From positions 1 to 64,000 of IMG/VR virus record IMGVR_UViG_3300022674_000045: a DNA stretch of 64,000 nt, one strand, 5' to 3'. Below are positions 9,981 to 18,699 of the stretch, piece by piece (position 1 is the first letter of the stretch; the number at the start of each line of letters is the position of its first letter). The position numbers and the translations under genes were made by a program. Source of the stretch: a virus. The notes under the pieces were generated by a model. It saw only the letters and a list, made by a program, of their open reading frames with translations. It had not been told where the DNA came from and searched no databases.

Positions 9981-10502
9981 ATGATACACGGAGTTAAAGA
10001 TCAGCCAGTTAAGGAACGATTTACCGTATCTGATTCGAGCGGTAATTTGATATCTGGTATTGATACAACTGCATTTACAGCATATTTATATACTCCCGAT
10101 GGAATTGAAGTAGCAGGATCAAAATCTGACTATTTTAATGAACTTGGGGATGGTAATTATGAATATGTATTTACTCCGGATGTGAATGGTGTGTGGTATG
10201 CAAATGTAACAAACCCAAACTATTTTCCTTGGGGAAAGAATGATGATATCTATGTGGATGATACTGATCTTTCAGGTATTTATGAAATTGTTAGAAGAAC
10301 TCTTGGATTAGTACATCACAATTTCTATATTGATAATGCAACATATGATGAGTTTGGAAATATGATTTCTGCTCGAGTTAGAATCTATGATTCAGCATCT
10401 AATGTTGGAACTAATGCGGGTGTTATTGAAACATATTTAATAACATCAGAAGCAGAAGCTTGTGGGCAATTCAATTTCTGGAAACAGGTTGTAACCCCGT
10501 AA
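9981..10502 (+). CDS. Ig-like virion structural protein
   Basis: 173 residues with a good ribosome-binding site (AAAGGAGAAATAAG). Residues about 5-80 alternate strands with YEYVFTPDVNGVWYANVTNP, a pattern like the Ig-type or BppU-like domains often seen in phage baseplate and tail proteins. The second half (about 95-170) is a helix followed by a small beta domain. The gene ends the fibre block; a candidate phage promoter box follows at 10507. Confidence 0.5.
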   Translation: MIHGVKDQPVKERFTVSDSSGNLISGIDTTAFTAYLYTPDGIEVAGSKSDYFNELGDGNYEYVFTPDVNGVWYANVTNPNYFPWGKNDDIYVDDTDLSGIYEIVRRTLGLVHHNFYIDNATYDEFGNMISARVRIYDSASNVGTNAGVIETYLITSEAEACGQFNFWKQVVTP

Positions 10503-10506
10503 CAAG

Positions 10507-10522
10507 TTTAGAACAAAATAAA
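10507..10522 (+). promoter_or_regulatory. Candidate phage promoter box a
   Basis: TTTAGAACAAAATAAA directly before a GGGAG ribosome-binding site and the ATG at 10536. It is one of seven copies of a shared box (others at 17326, 19558, 20577, 27370, and on the minus strand 43904 and 45385). Confidence 0.55.
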
Positions 10523-10535
10523 AAGGGAGAGCAAT

Positions 10536-10736
10536 ATGTCAGTTTCAATCGCAACTATGGGTATGTTTAATCCATGTTGTGGGGGTGCTCCCGGCGGTGG
10601 AGGTGCTCCACCATATAGACAAAATGAACAAATTGTTAAACCACGTGTTTTAGTTAAACACGTCGAGATGGAAACTAAAAATTCCTTAGAGGATTATTTA
10701 GATAAAATCAAAGTTAAGTTAATAGACTTTGAGTAA
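10536..10736 (+). CDS. Small hypothetical protein with CC-Gly-Pro N-terminus
   Basis: 66 residues with an upstream GGGAGAGC ribosome-binding site and a candidate phage promoter box 14 bases upstream. Residues 9-27 are Met, Pro, Cys and Gly rich (FNPCCGGAPGGGGAPPYRQN); the rest is a charged amphipathic helix (NSLEDYLDKIKVKLIDFE). No family is recognised. It is followed after 19 bases by the acidic protein at 10756, so the two probably share a transcript. Confidence 0.6.
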   Translation: MSVSIATMGMFNPCCGGAPGGGGAPPYRQNEQIVKPRVLVKHVEMETKNSLEDYLDKIKVKLIDFE

Positions 10737-10755
10737 TTAAAATGGAGGGAAACCC

Positions 10756-11637
10756 ATGTTAAAATTAAACGTCAATCAAGAGAAACAATTGACTTTTGAA
10801 GTCCAAATTGGCGGCGTTCAATCAGAGCAGGTATCAAGTCATTTAAGAATTGATATTGATGGTATTGAATACGGATTTCCTGCTGAGGTAGGTCGTGAAG
10901 CAATTACTGTAAATCTTCCTCCTCTCAGAACCGTTACTGCAAGAAAATTAAAAGAAGGTGAAGAAGTCAGCGTTAAATTGGAGATTATTGCTGATGGTAA
11001 TTATTTGACACCATGGCAAGATACTTTCAGACTCGCAAATCCTTTAGTTATTGAAGCCAAGATTGTGGATGATGATTTCAACTCAGCCCCTGCTTTTAAA
11101 ACCAAACTTGTTACAACATCTGGAAAAGTCGGTGAAAGAAAACAAGGTGTTATGGTTGAGCAAGTTGAGGAAAAAGAAACTCCTATTCATGAAAGTTCTG
11201 AAGACGATCTTACAGAAAGAATCGTAAACAAACTTGCTGAAAAACTAGGAAAGACTTTTAGCAAGAAAACAATAAAAGAAGATGAAGCACCTGCACCAGA
11301 TGGATCTGAACCAGAAGAAGGTGAGGATGAAGATGATGTGGAAGAAATTCTAGCACCACAAAATAGACCACAAGGTGGTTTCGGGTCAATTGGCGGAACT
11401 AGAACTTCTGGTGGGTTTGGGTCAATAAAAGGAAAACCAAGAGAAAGTAAGAAAATTAATCCCAAAGATTTATTGAATATGACTGAAGAAGGTGTCTATG
11501 CATATATGGAAAGAGCAGGAACAAAAAACCCACAAGTTCAAAAGATTGTTTATGAACAAGCTGAAACTGCTGCTCAATCATCAAAACCATACAAGGTATT
11601 GGCGCAAGTAGTTAGAATTCTTAAAAATAAAAAATAA
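10756..11637 (+). CDS. Acidic modular protein, possible scaffold/virion protein
   Basis: 293 residues with an AATGGAGGG ribosome-binding site. The N-terminal 110 residues form a beta-rich domain. Residues about 140-210 are a highly charged, mostly acidic linker (EPEEGEDEDDVEE) rich in Pro and Glu. A Gly/Phe segment with the repeat GGFGSI (twice) follows, then a basic helical C-terminus (KPYKVLAQVVRILKNKK). Such acidic-then-basic composition is seen in phage prohead core or scaffold proteins, but I do not recognise the family and give that only as a possibility. Confidence 0.6.
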   Translation: MLKLNVNQEKQLTFEVQIGGVQSEQVSSHLRIDIDGIEYGFPAEVGREAITVNLPPLRTVTARKLKEGEEVSVKLEIIADGNYLTPWQDTFRLANPLVIEAKIVDDDFNSAPAFKTKLVTTSGKVGERKQGVMVEQVEEKETPIHESSEDDLTERIVNKLAEKLGKTFSKKTIKEDEAPAPDGSEPEEGEDEDDVEEILAPQNRPQGGFGSIGGTRTSGGFGSIKGKPRESKKINPKDLLNMTEEGVYAYMERAGTKNPQVQKIVYEQAETAAQSSKPYKVLAQVVRILKNKK

Positions 11638-11750
11638 ATGGGGGTGATCCTACTTCTTGAGAGGCTGCATACGATTGATTTGGAGATTAAGACGTAGAAG
11701 TCAAATATGTAAATACAAATGTAAAAAAATAAAAAATAAGAGAATCTGAA

Positions 11751-12176
11751 ATGAGACAAGTAAATATATTTAGATTGAGAAGAAGCGATCAAGGGACAGA
11801 AGGTATTTTGACAACTGATGGCGGCTTTCAATGTAAAACTCTTGAACTTCCTTGGAAGGAAAACAAACAACAAATCTCTTGTATACCTCCCGCTGAATAT
11901 GATGTGGAAATAAGGTTATCTAATAAGTATGGTCGTATTTATTGGGTCAGACATGTTCCAAATAGATCTTATATTTTAATTCATTCTGGTAATTATGCCG
12001 GTGATGTTGAAAAAGGATTCAAATCTCATGTAATGGGATGTATCTTACTTGGTCTTAAAAGCGGTTTCTTAGGCGGACAGGTTGCTGTATTAAATTCGAG
12101 AGTTGCGGTTAGGCAGTTTATGGAAGAAATGCAATATGAAAAATTTAAGTTAATAATACAAGAAGCATTTAAATAG
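11751..12176 (+). CDS. DUF5675-like protein
   Basis: 141 residues. The sequence fits the DUF5675 family known from phages and bacteria: an early RSDQGTEGIL segment, CKTLELPWKENK, IPPAEYDVEIRLS, YILIHSGNYAGDV and a C-terminal helix. The conserved His and Asn in IHSGN recall a catalytic site, and a cell-wall-related activity has been suspected for such proteins, but no reaction is established to my knowledge. It opens a possible lysis-type block that continues with a holin-like membrane protein. A 113-base gap upstream holds no convincing gene. Confidence 0.65.
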   Translation: MRQVNIFRLRRSDQGTEGILTTDGGFQCKTLELPWKENKQQISCIPPAEYDVEIRLSNKYGRIYWVRHVPNRSYILIHSGNYAGDVEKGFKSHVMGCILLGLKSGFLGGQVAVLNSRVAVRQFMEEMQYEKFKLIIQEAFK

Positions 12177-12188
12177 GAGAACAATGAA

Positions 12189-12887
12189 ATGATACCCGGA
12201 TTAGATATTATACTGGGTGGGATAACGGGATTGATTGGAAATGCGTTTACCACTTGGTTTAAATACAAGAATGCTAAGATGGAATTTGATCATAAAGAAA
12301 AAATGGTTAGTCTTGAAACGCAAGCTATGATTCAAGAAGCTCAAATGCAAATTCAAGTCACCAAAGCAAGAATTGAAGGTGAAGTTGAATTAGCTGATTC
12401 CGCTGCTTTTGATACATCTCAAAAGATTGGTTCACAAAAGTTATTTAGTGAAAAATGGATTGACATGATAATGGCAGCTGGCGAGCGAAAATGGACTGGC
12501 TGGTTTTTTAAACTAATGGGAACAATAATTGCTGCTGCCTTTGCTTTAACAGATTGGTTAAATGGCATGATGAGACCAGTACTGACTATATATTTAGTTG
12601 GCGCATCATCTTATATAACTTATCTTGCATGGGTGGTACTTCAAAAAGCAGGATTTGAGTTAATATCAACAATGTCTGCAGTTTCTTTATTTGAGCAAGT
12701 ATCAAATACAATAACTTATTTAGCAGTATCTTGTGTAACATGGTGGTTTGGCGATAGAACAATGTCTAAATTTTTACAAGAGCAAGGAGCAAAGAGAAGT
12801 GGAACGAGAAATACTCCGTCAGCTCCTGGAGGAAAACCAGGTAACCCAGGAAAGAAACCTGGAGGAGGCGGAGATGTGGATCTTTAG
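12189..12887 (+). CDS. Holin-like three-helix membrane protein
   Basis: 232 residues. Residues 1-20 are hydrophobic and glycine rich, 30-75 are a charged helix, and about 105-195 hold two or three membrane segments (LMGTIIAAAFALTDWL, VLTIYLVGASSYITYLAWVV, ISTMSAV...) ending in TWWFGDRTMSK. The order and the terminal WWFGDR motif resemble the 3TM holin family of gene transfer agents and phages. The C-terminal tail is Pro/Gly/Lys rich. Its last 14 bases overlap the next gene. The likely role is inner-membrane permeabilisation during lysis; this is an inference. Confidence 0.6.
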   Translation: MIPGLDIILGGITGLIGNAFTTWFKYKNAKMEFDHKEKMVSLETQAMIQEAQMQIQVTKARIEGEVELADSAAFDTSQKIGSQKLFSEKWIDMIMAAGERKWTGWFFKLMGTIIAAAFALTDWLNGMMRPVLTIYLVGASSYITYLAWVVLQKAGFELISTMSAVSLFEQVSNTITYLAVSCVTWWFGDRTMSKFLQEQGAKRSGTRNTPSAPGGKPGNPGKKPGGGGDVDL

Positions 12888-13335
12888 TAGAAAAGAACCG
12901 CCACCACCGCCACCAAAACCAAAAATCCCTGGATGGGTTTCAATCACTGTACCGATTGTGTTTGCAGTTGTCCTTGGATTACTTACTCTTGTTTATAACG
13001 GTATTGCAGGAGAGCTTAAAGAATTAAAAGATGACAAAGCTGACAAGGAAATAACATATAAACAAATAGAACAAAATCAAAAGATACTTGAAAAGCATCA
13101 AGAACAACTAGACAGTACATTAAAGGTTATTATTGAAATGCAGACTGAACAAAAAGCTATGAAGTATCAAACGGCTCCACCACCTCCAACAGGATTTAAA
13201 ATGTTGGAGCAACCTGCTGAAGTGAATAAACCTGTTTTGACACCTCAGCAGTTTGAAGCATATATGAAGATGAGTAAGGAAAATAGAGCTGCATTTAGAA
13301 AGTTGCATCCCTCATACGCAACGCTGCCAGAATAG
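12874..13335 (+). CDS. Single-span membrane protein with coiled coil
   Basis: 153 residues from the ATG at 12874, chosen because GGAGGCGGAG lies just upstream; a longer frame from 12748 would be buried in the preceding gene. A PPPPPPKPK segment (residues 8-16) precedes one membrane helix (about 22-42, ITVPIVFAVVLGLLTLVY), then a charged coiled coil (about 48-88) and a Pro-rich tail. Topology suggests a membrane-anchored protein partnering the holin-like protein, possibly spanin- or antiholin-like. No family is recognised. Confidence 0.6.
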   Translation: MWIFSRKEPPPPPPKPKIPGWVSITVPIVFAVVLGLLTLVYNGIAGELKELKDDKADKEITYKQIEQNQKILEKHQEQLDSTLKVIIEMQTEQKAMKYQTAPPPPTGFKMLEQPAEVNKPVLTPQQFEAYMKMSKENRAAFRKLHPSYATLPE

Positions 13336-13347
13336 AAAGGAAGTTAA

Positions 13348-13917
13348 ATGGTTGACTACAAACAGAAAATTGTTGAGTTATTAGAGAATCATATGACAGA
13401 AAAAGGGTTTAAATTATGGTCAGGGATTAATTCAATTCTTCCAGACATTTGGGATAAACCCACTTCGTCAACAGGAAAGTGGCATAAAAAAATGAATGGT
13501 GAAGTGCCAACTCAGGCAGAACATGTATATCATTTGTTGTATGCAACATCTAAGATTATGAGATTGTTTGGTTATAAAAATAAAACGTCTGATGGTGACA
13601 AACTTTTATTTGCTGTTGCTTTACATGATTCTCTAAAATATGGGGCTCTTGGTAATAGAAAACATACTGATAATGGTCATGACAAAGAAGCTGCCGATAT
13701 GGTTGCTTCTAATAAGGAAACATTCTTAAAGGTTTTGAGCAAAGAACAATTTTATGTTTTGGAAGAAGCAGTTAGATTTCATTCTGGTCAGTGGAGCAAA
13801 GATGCTCCAAAAGATAAAAAGTTTGATTTTAAAGATTTCAATCCAGAGACATTGTTTGTGCATATCCTGGATATGATGAGCACAGCTGATTTAATTCAAA
13901 CTGATGTGAGGGAGTAA
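13348..13917 (+). CDS. HD-domain phosphohydrolase
   Basis: 189 residues with an AGGAAG ribosome-binding site. The metal ligands of an HD domain are visible in order: His in AEHVYHLLYA, the His-Asp pair in VALHDSLKYG, further His residues in HTDNGHDKEA and VRFHSGQW, and a late Asp in HILDMMSTAD. HD proteins hydrolyse phosphate esters, often nucleotides or cyclic nucleotides. In a phage this could mean nucleotide salvage or removal of a signalling nucleotide; the substrate is unknown. The next gene's ATG begins directly after the TAA. Confidence 0.75.
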   Translation: MVDYKQKIVELLENHMTEKGFKLWSGINSILPDIWDKPTSSTGKWHKKMNGEVPTQAEHVYHLLYATSKIMRLFGYKNKTSDGDKLLFAVALHDSLKYGALGNRKHTDNGHDKEAADMVASNKETFLKVLSKEQFYVLEEAVRFHSGQWSKDAPKDKKFDFKDFNPETLFVHILDMMSTADLIQTDVRE

Positions 13918-14589
13918 ATGGCAATTTGTTTAACTTCATATTCTTTGATTCCGGAGTTGCAACATTGGTTCAACAAATTTGTTATAAATTCGGAAGTCAA
14001 TAGAGATTTAGTACCCCCACCCACAGATATTGCGGAACCATACATGCCTGAAAATTCCTTCATTGAAATGTTATTTAACGATAACTACTCCAAAACATCT
14101 TATGATTATAGATATATAGCAGAAACAAATATGGGATGTATTCCCAGATCTGCTATTGCACGACTTCAAATATACCCTGGATCATGGCAATACTTGACAC
14201 TTGATCCAACAGGAACAAATATATTTGATTTACAAGCACATGATTTTGCATTATTAGATGCCCTATTGGCATTTAGAAATGGTGCAACAGATTCAACAAG
14301 TTTGATATTAATTGATTCGACTGGAGTTTCTTTTGTTTCTGATGCAACAGCAGGAATCTATATTTTATATGGAAGTTATGATTCTATCTCAACAGAATTA
14401 TCAAAATTAATATATCTTTATTTAAGACTAGAAACTTTGGGAGATTTTAGTTTGTATAATAATGAGACTCTTGTTTCATCAAGTTGTAATTTAATTGCGG
14501 CTTGTTTTGAAGCTTATTTGATTGACAAGTATTTTGCGTTTATGACTGAACGTGAACCTGATTTAATTTATGATTGTAATTGTGACTAG
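13918..14589 (+). CDS. Hypothetical protein, tail-associated by context
   Basis: 223 residues, directly abutting the HD gene. No family is recognised. It is mostly mixed alpha/beta, with a central beta segment (SLILIDSTGVSFVSDATAGIYILYGSYDS) and Cys residues near the C-terminus (YDCNCD). It lies 13 bases before the 884-residue baseplate-type gene, so a role in tail assembly is plausible but unproven. Confidence 0.5.
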   Translation: MAICLTSYSLIPELQHWFNKFVINSEVNRDLVPPPTDIAEPYMPENSFIEMLFNDNYSKTSYDYRYIAETNMGCIPRSAIARLQIYPGSWQYLTLDPTGTNIFDLQAHDFALLDALLAFRNGATDSTSLILIDSTGVSFVSDATAGIYILYGSYDSISTELSKLIYLYLRLETLGDFSLYNNETLVSSSCNLIAACFEAYLIDKYFAFMTEREPDLIYDCNCD

Positions 14590-14602
14590 GAGATAAAATT
14601 TA

Positions 14603-17257
14603 ATGGCTCGTACTACTGATGATTTCTGGAAGTTACTTGAAGAAATTCAAGGAACTGATACAGATTTAACCGACTCTGTTAAAGCCATTGCTAAAAATGA
14701 GAAGACTGTTGCTGAACGTCTTTTCACAAACATCATTGATCAATTAGCATACAACAGTCGGGATAATGCAAGGTTGAGAAGCTTTCTCCGAGACTGGTAT
14801 GCAGCACATAGATCTCTAGTCACATATCAAGCAAATATATCTGATGTTTATCAAATGCCAAATGATCAACTTGATGATCTATTTCAAAGTTTTGGTTATG
14901 ACTTATCTGCAAGTTTAAGGGATCCTGTTTCAAACACCCCTCCATTAAATAAGATTAACTTTTTTCTTGATCTTGTAAATCTATATAAGATTAAAGGAAC
15001 CCCTCAAGCTCTAGTTGATGTCTTAAAATATTATGGTATTGTTGATGTTGATCTATACGAGATGTCATTGCAGTATGAAGATCGTCAGGGAAAAGGAACA
15101 TCTGATATTATCTTTAAGGGGAAGAAAATTGCAGGAACAACTGACGATGAGTCTCCAGTCTATTTACCATTTGATTTATTAACAGATAGGGATCCACATT
15201 GGCTTCAAACTGAACCACAGATTAGAAGTTTAGTTACGACAAACAAGATAAATTTTCCATCACAAACACCATACTTTACAATCAGGCCATTGTTTGATGA
15301 AGAAGCCACAGATGCAGCAACTGGTATGTTGCAAAGAAGAGTTCAAGATCAATATGATATTTGGGAAACTGCAGGTAAACCAGATGAGAGTACAACTCCT
15401 GTATTACCTCAAGACGCTGTAGTAACAATTACTGGCGATATATGTTCAATGTTAACTCTTTATTTATCATGTATTTATGTATTCAATAAAGAGTTTAATG
15501 TTGGGGCTCCAGCTACAAGATTTGTTTGTTATGATGGAACTAATACTGATTCTGTTGATATTATCGAAGAGTTTAGATCTATAACTTCGAAACCAACAAG
15601 TAGAGCAGATTATATAGCAAAATATAATCTATATTTAGATACATTTTCAAGACCTATTGCTATGAATTTTCTTCAGGATCACAATGATGCTGAAACACAA
15701 TTAGCAATATTGAATCCAACGGTTAAAGCAAATCTTGATTTACTTGCGACGGATAACATTACTGTCCTTGGAACATTGCTTAGAGATTTAGGCGAGTGGG
15801 TAAGAGCAAACATCAGTTATGGTTTTATAAACATGAGTTATATTCTTTTTGGTATTGACTCATTGTTTGGTCAGCTAAGAGATGTTATTGAATTTTTCAA
15901 ACCTTATAGAGCAAGACTTGTTCCATTGGAAATGATTGAGTTTAAAAATAGATTATTGAATAGTATTGTTGTTGAAGATAGAGTTGTACAAACTGCTGAT
16001 TTAACTTTTACTGATTATCTAATTGGTGATTCTATTCCATGTTGTTATGATGCCACATGCGCTGATGCAACTACATGTATAGATGCTGCATGTTCAACTC
16101 CTGTAAGTCCAAGAGAATATTATGACTGCGGATCATATCATGATATTGGTGCTGTAGTTGATAAGAACCATGTTGATATAGATGTGGTTCAAATTGTTAA
16201 TGACTATATGCATTGTCCATCTTCTGACACTACAGGATACGTCATTACAGAAATATTAGAGGGTGGGTATGAAACTCCTCAATCCTTTGCAGCTCCATTT
16301 GGATCTAGTACGGTTGATGTTGTATTTCCAAATGCATACACTCAAGATTCAACTAGTTATATTCCTGTAGTAGATTCAACAAATTACGTTCTTGCAGTAA
16401 ATATTTATAATAAAATAGATTCAAGTCCATCTATAATGCCTTTTGTTATTACGGATAAAAGACTTGATGGGTTTACTATTCAGTTTTCAGATGCATTTGA
16501 TTCTTCAAATTATGTTATCACATATGACATTATAAGTGATGCAACACAATATGGTTTCCAAAATATTAATGCAGCATCCAGTGAAGTGGACGTCATCTTT
16601 GCGTCTCCACAAGATTCTACTGACTCATTTACGATAACGGTTGAAAATTTAGATGATACTTCTGTTTCAATCTTTTTATATACTATAACAAACAAAACTG
16701 TTAATGGGTTTACAGTTAAATTTTCAGATGTAATGCCAACAGGAAATTATAGAATTGCATGGTCTTCATATCCACGTTCTATAAATAAACTACCTCCTCC
16801 ATTTCCTGAGCAAGAAATAATTTGTAGAAGTGGATTTGAACCTTTGTCTTATGGTAGTGATTCTGTAACTGTTTCTTTAGCACCAAATTATGAAATTAAT
16901 GATAATTATAACATTGTATTATCATTAATGAATACAGATGGTACGGCAATATCTCATTATGGTTATATTGTTACTGCAAAAGATATTACTGGGTTTACTG
17001 TTAAATTTTCAAGTCCAATTGATTCTACAAATTATGTATTATCATGGGCAATGCCTGTATCTTCAAGTATTTGGTTTAAAGATGGAACATGGATAAGACA
17101 AACAGGTCAATTCAGAGATTTTGATGTTGAAGGTACGTTTGATTGTACACATGGTTTTGATCAAGTTGATATTGGAATTTTTGATGATTTTAGTTTTCTA
17201 CTTCAAGAAAATGGGGACTATTTATTACAAGAAAGTGGAGATAGAATCCTCCTTTAA
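14603..17257 (+). CDS. Baseplate / tail-protein-I-like protein with beta-domain repeats
   Basis: 884 residues with an AGGAG ribosome-binding site. Residues about 95-150 (LDDLFQSFGYD, FFLDLVNLYKIKGTPQALVDVLKYYGI) carry the KGTP-type helix motif of P2 gpI-like and related baseplate proteins. The second half contains at least three copies of a beta unit that ends in FVITDKRLDGFTIQFSDA, YTITNKTVNGFTVKFSDV or YIVTAKDITGFTVKFSSP, each followed by a NYVxxW/Y strand. The C-terminal LLQENGDYLLQESGDRILL is also repetitive. I infer a baseplate-peripheral protein carrying appended beta domains. Confidence 0.6.
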   Translation: MARTTDDFWKLLEEIQGTDTDLTDSVKAIAKNEKTVAERLFTNIIDQLAYNSRDNARLRSFLRDWYAAHRSLVTYQANISDVYQMPNDQLDDLFQSFGYDLSASLRDPVSNTPPLNKINFFLDLVNLYKIKGTPQALVDVLKYYGIVDVDLYEMSLQYEDRQGKGTSDIIFKGKKIAGTTDDESPVYLPFDLLTDRDPHWLQTEPQIRSLVTTNKINFPSQTPYFTIRPLFDEEATDAATGMLQRRVQDQYDIWETAGKPDESTTPVLPQDAVVTITGDICSMLTLYLSCIYVFNKEFNVGAPATRFVCYDGTNTDSVDIIEEFRSITSKPTSRADYIAKYNLYLDTFSRPIAMNFLQDHNDAETQLAILNPTVKANLDLLATDNITVLGTLLRDLGEWVRANISYGFINMSYILFGIDSLFGQLRDVIEFFKPYRARLVPLEMIEFKNRLLNSIVVEDRVVQTADLTFTDYLIGDSIPCCYDATCADATTCIDAACSTPVSPREYYDCGSYHDIGAVVDKNHVDIDVVQIVNDYMHCPSSDTTGYVITEILEGGYETPQSFAAPFGSSTVDVVFPNAYTQDSTSYIPVVDSTNYVLAVNIYNKIDSSPSIMPFVITDKRLDGFTIQFSDAFDSSNYVITYDIISDATQYGFQNINAASSEVDVIFASPQDSTDSFTITVENLDDTSVSIFLYTITNKTVNGFTVKFSDVMPTGNYRIAWSSYPRSINKLPPPFPEQEIICRSGFEPLSYGSDSVTVSLAPNYEINDNYNIVLSLMNTDGTAISHYGYIVTAKDITGFTVKFSSPIDSTNYVLSWAMPVSSSIWFKDGTWIRQTGQFRDFDVEGTFDCTHGFDQVDIGIFDDFSFLLQENGDYLLQESGDRILL

Positions 17258-17325
17258 TTTATAGTTTCTAACCTACCCTAAATAGTTGTAATCCCTACTG
17301 TTTATTCCGGTTGATATCCTTTCTT

Positions 17326-17343
17326 TTTAGAACAAAAAATAAA
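17326..17343 (+). promoter_or_regulatory. Candidate phage promoter box b
   Basis: TTTAGAACAAAAAATAAA in the 131-base gap after the baseplate gene. An AGGAGGG ribosome-binding site and the ATG of the metallophosphoesterase follow 28-46 bases later. No clear terminator hairpin is seen in this gap. Confidence 0.6.
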
Positions 17344-17388
17344 ATTAAAATGTGTGTAAATCATCATTTTAGGAGGGATAAATAATAC

Positions 17389-18306
17389 ATGTCATTACTT
17401 AAAAAGGAAATTTTGAAATTAGCGAACAGCACAATATTATCAAATGCAGAAATAGCAAGATTGTGCGGTTGCTCCCCTCGTACTGTAAACAAGTATGCAG
17501 GATCCCATTCAGATAGATGTAAAGCTAAGATATGTCAAACGGAAGATTTATTTCAAGTTCAAAAGACTGTTTTACTTCCTGATATTCATTACCCACATTA
17601 TGAACAAAAGGTAATGGATTCTATAGAAGAATTTATCATTGATTATGATCCTGATGAGATTGTTTATATGGGAGATCAAATTTCATTAGACTGTATTTCG
17701 GGATGGAATGTAAGAAAACCTTTATTAAAAGAAGGACAAAGATTACTAAAAGATTATGATGGTTTTGATTATCATATTTTACAAACACATGAAAACATTA
17801 CAAGAGAAGATTGCCGAAGAACATTTATGATTGGTAATCATGAGCAAAGAGTGGAGTGGTATGTTCAAGAGCATCCAGAATTAAAAGGATTGATTGACAT
17901 TGATAAACATTTGAATTTAACAGAAAGAGGATACAAAATTATTCCTTATAATGAAATTCATAAGGTTGGAAAACTCAGTGTTATTCATGGATTTTATTGG
18001 AATAAATATCATGCTGCAAGAACCCTTGATGCATTTGAAGGGAACGTGGCATATGCTCATGTACATAATCCACAGATGTATGCAAAGGTTTCGCCTATTG
18101 ATAGAAAAGGATATCACACCGCAACATCATTACCGTGCATATGTAATATTAAACCAGACTATAAAAAGAATGCTCCAAACTTTTGGATTAATGGGTTTGG
18201 TGTTGTTGAACATCTTCCAGCTACAGGATTTTTTAATTTGTATCCAATCATTATTATTGATGGTTCATTTATGTATAATGGTCGATATTACGGAAAAGAT
18301 TTATAA
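17389..18306 (+). CDS. Metallophosphoesterase with N-terminal helix-turn-helix
   Basis: 305 residues. Residues about 17-36 (LSNAEIARLCGCSPRTVNKY) form a helix-turn-helix of the resolvase/Trp-repressor type. From residue 60 the calcineurin-like metallophosphoesterase ligands appear in order: PDIHYPH, VYMGDQISLD, IGNHEQRVEW, VIHGFYW and AHVHN. Such enzymes cleave phosphomono- or diesters with two metal ions. Phage members are common, but an HTH at the N-terminus suggests nucleic acid recognition. It has its own promoter box and an AGGAGGG site, and ends at a bidirectional terminator. Confidence 0.8.
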   Translation: MSLLKKEILKLANSTILSNAEIARLCGCSPRTVNKYAGSHSDRCKAKICQTEDLFQVQKTVLLPDIHYPHYEQKVMDSIEEFIIDYDPDEIVYMGDQISLDCISGWNVRKPLLKEGQRLLKDYDGFDYHILQTHENITREDCRRTFMIGNHEQRVEWYVQEHPELKGLIDIDKHLNLTERGYKIIPYNEIHKVGKLSVIHGFYWNKYHAARTLDAFEGNVAYAHVHNPQMYAKVSPIDRKGYHTATSLPCICNIKPDYKKNAPNFWINGFGVVEHLPATGFFNLYPIIIIDGSFMYNGRYYGKDL

Positions 18307-18312
18307 CAAAAA

Positions 18313-18343
18313 AAGAGTGGGGTTTGAAAATGGCCCCACTCTT
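18313..18343. terminator. Bidirectional hairpin terminator
   Basis: AAGAGTGGGG pairs with CCCCACTCTT around an 11-base loop. On the minus strand the hairpin is followed by a run of seven T, making it a strong terminator for the leftward operon that ends at 18355. It also closes the rightward metallophosphoesterase gene, with a poorer T-run on that side. Confidence 0.85.
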
Positions 18344-18354
18344 AATTCTCCTTC

Positions 18355-18699
18355 TTAGAAGGAAATTTGTACCTGTTTCCCTGTTGATGGGGAAACAATG
18401 ATCATCTTGCGAGCATCGAAATAAAGGACTCTATCGGGTCCAATAATTCGATGTGACATTCCAGGGTTAATGCTTTCAAGGGGCGTATTCGGAAGAACGC
18501 CTTTGATCTGTTGAACTTTGAGTCCACAACATTCCCAAACTTCTTTTTTTACGTTGTTGACTTTTTCATCCAACTCGTCTTTTTGCAAGACATTCATTTT
18601 TCCTAAACGACGCCTGCAAATTTCACACTCACCATGAACCCTTTCATCTGTTAAATCAAGGTTACGCTCTCTACCGCAACTATCGCAATATAGAAGCAT
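18355..18699 (-). CDS. Zinc-ribbon-like hypothetical protein
   Basis: 114 residues. The N-terminus has two CxxC pairs (YCDSCGRE and GECEICRR) spaced like a small zinc ribbon, followed by a charged helix and a third Cys pair (WECCGLKV). The C-terminal half (MSHRIIGPDRVLYFDARKMIIVSPSTGKQV) is a short beta domain. The start overlaps the stop of the upstream metalloprotease gene by one base. Function is unknown; zinc and possibly nucleic acid binding are inferred. Confidence 0.6.
   Translation of the reverse strand: MLLYCDSCGRERNLDLTDERVHGECEICRRRLGKMNVLQKDELDEKVNNVKKEVWECCGLKVQQIKGVLPNTPLESINPGMSHRIIGPDRVLYFDARKMIIVSPSTGKQVQISF

Noticed and set aside
11638-11697. 19-codon frame (MGVILLLERLHT) directly after the acidic protein gene
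   Set aside because: The ATG abuts the upstream stop, but the frame is too short and unsupported; more likely untranslated leader of the DUF5675-like gene.
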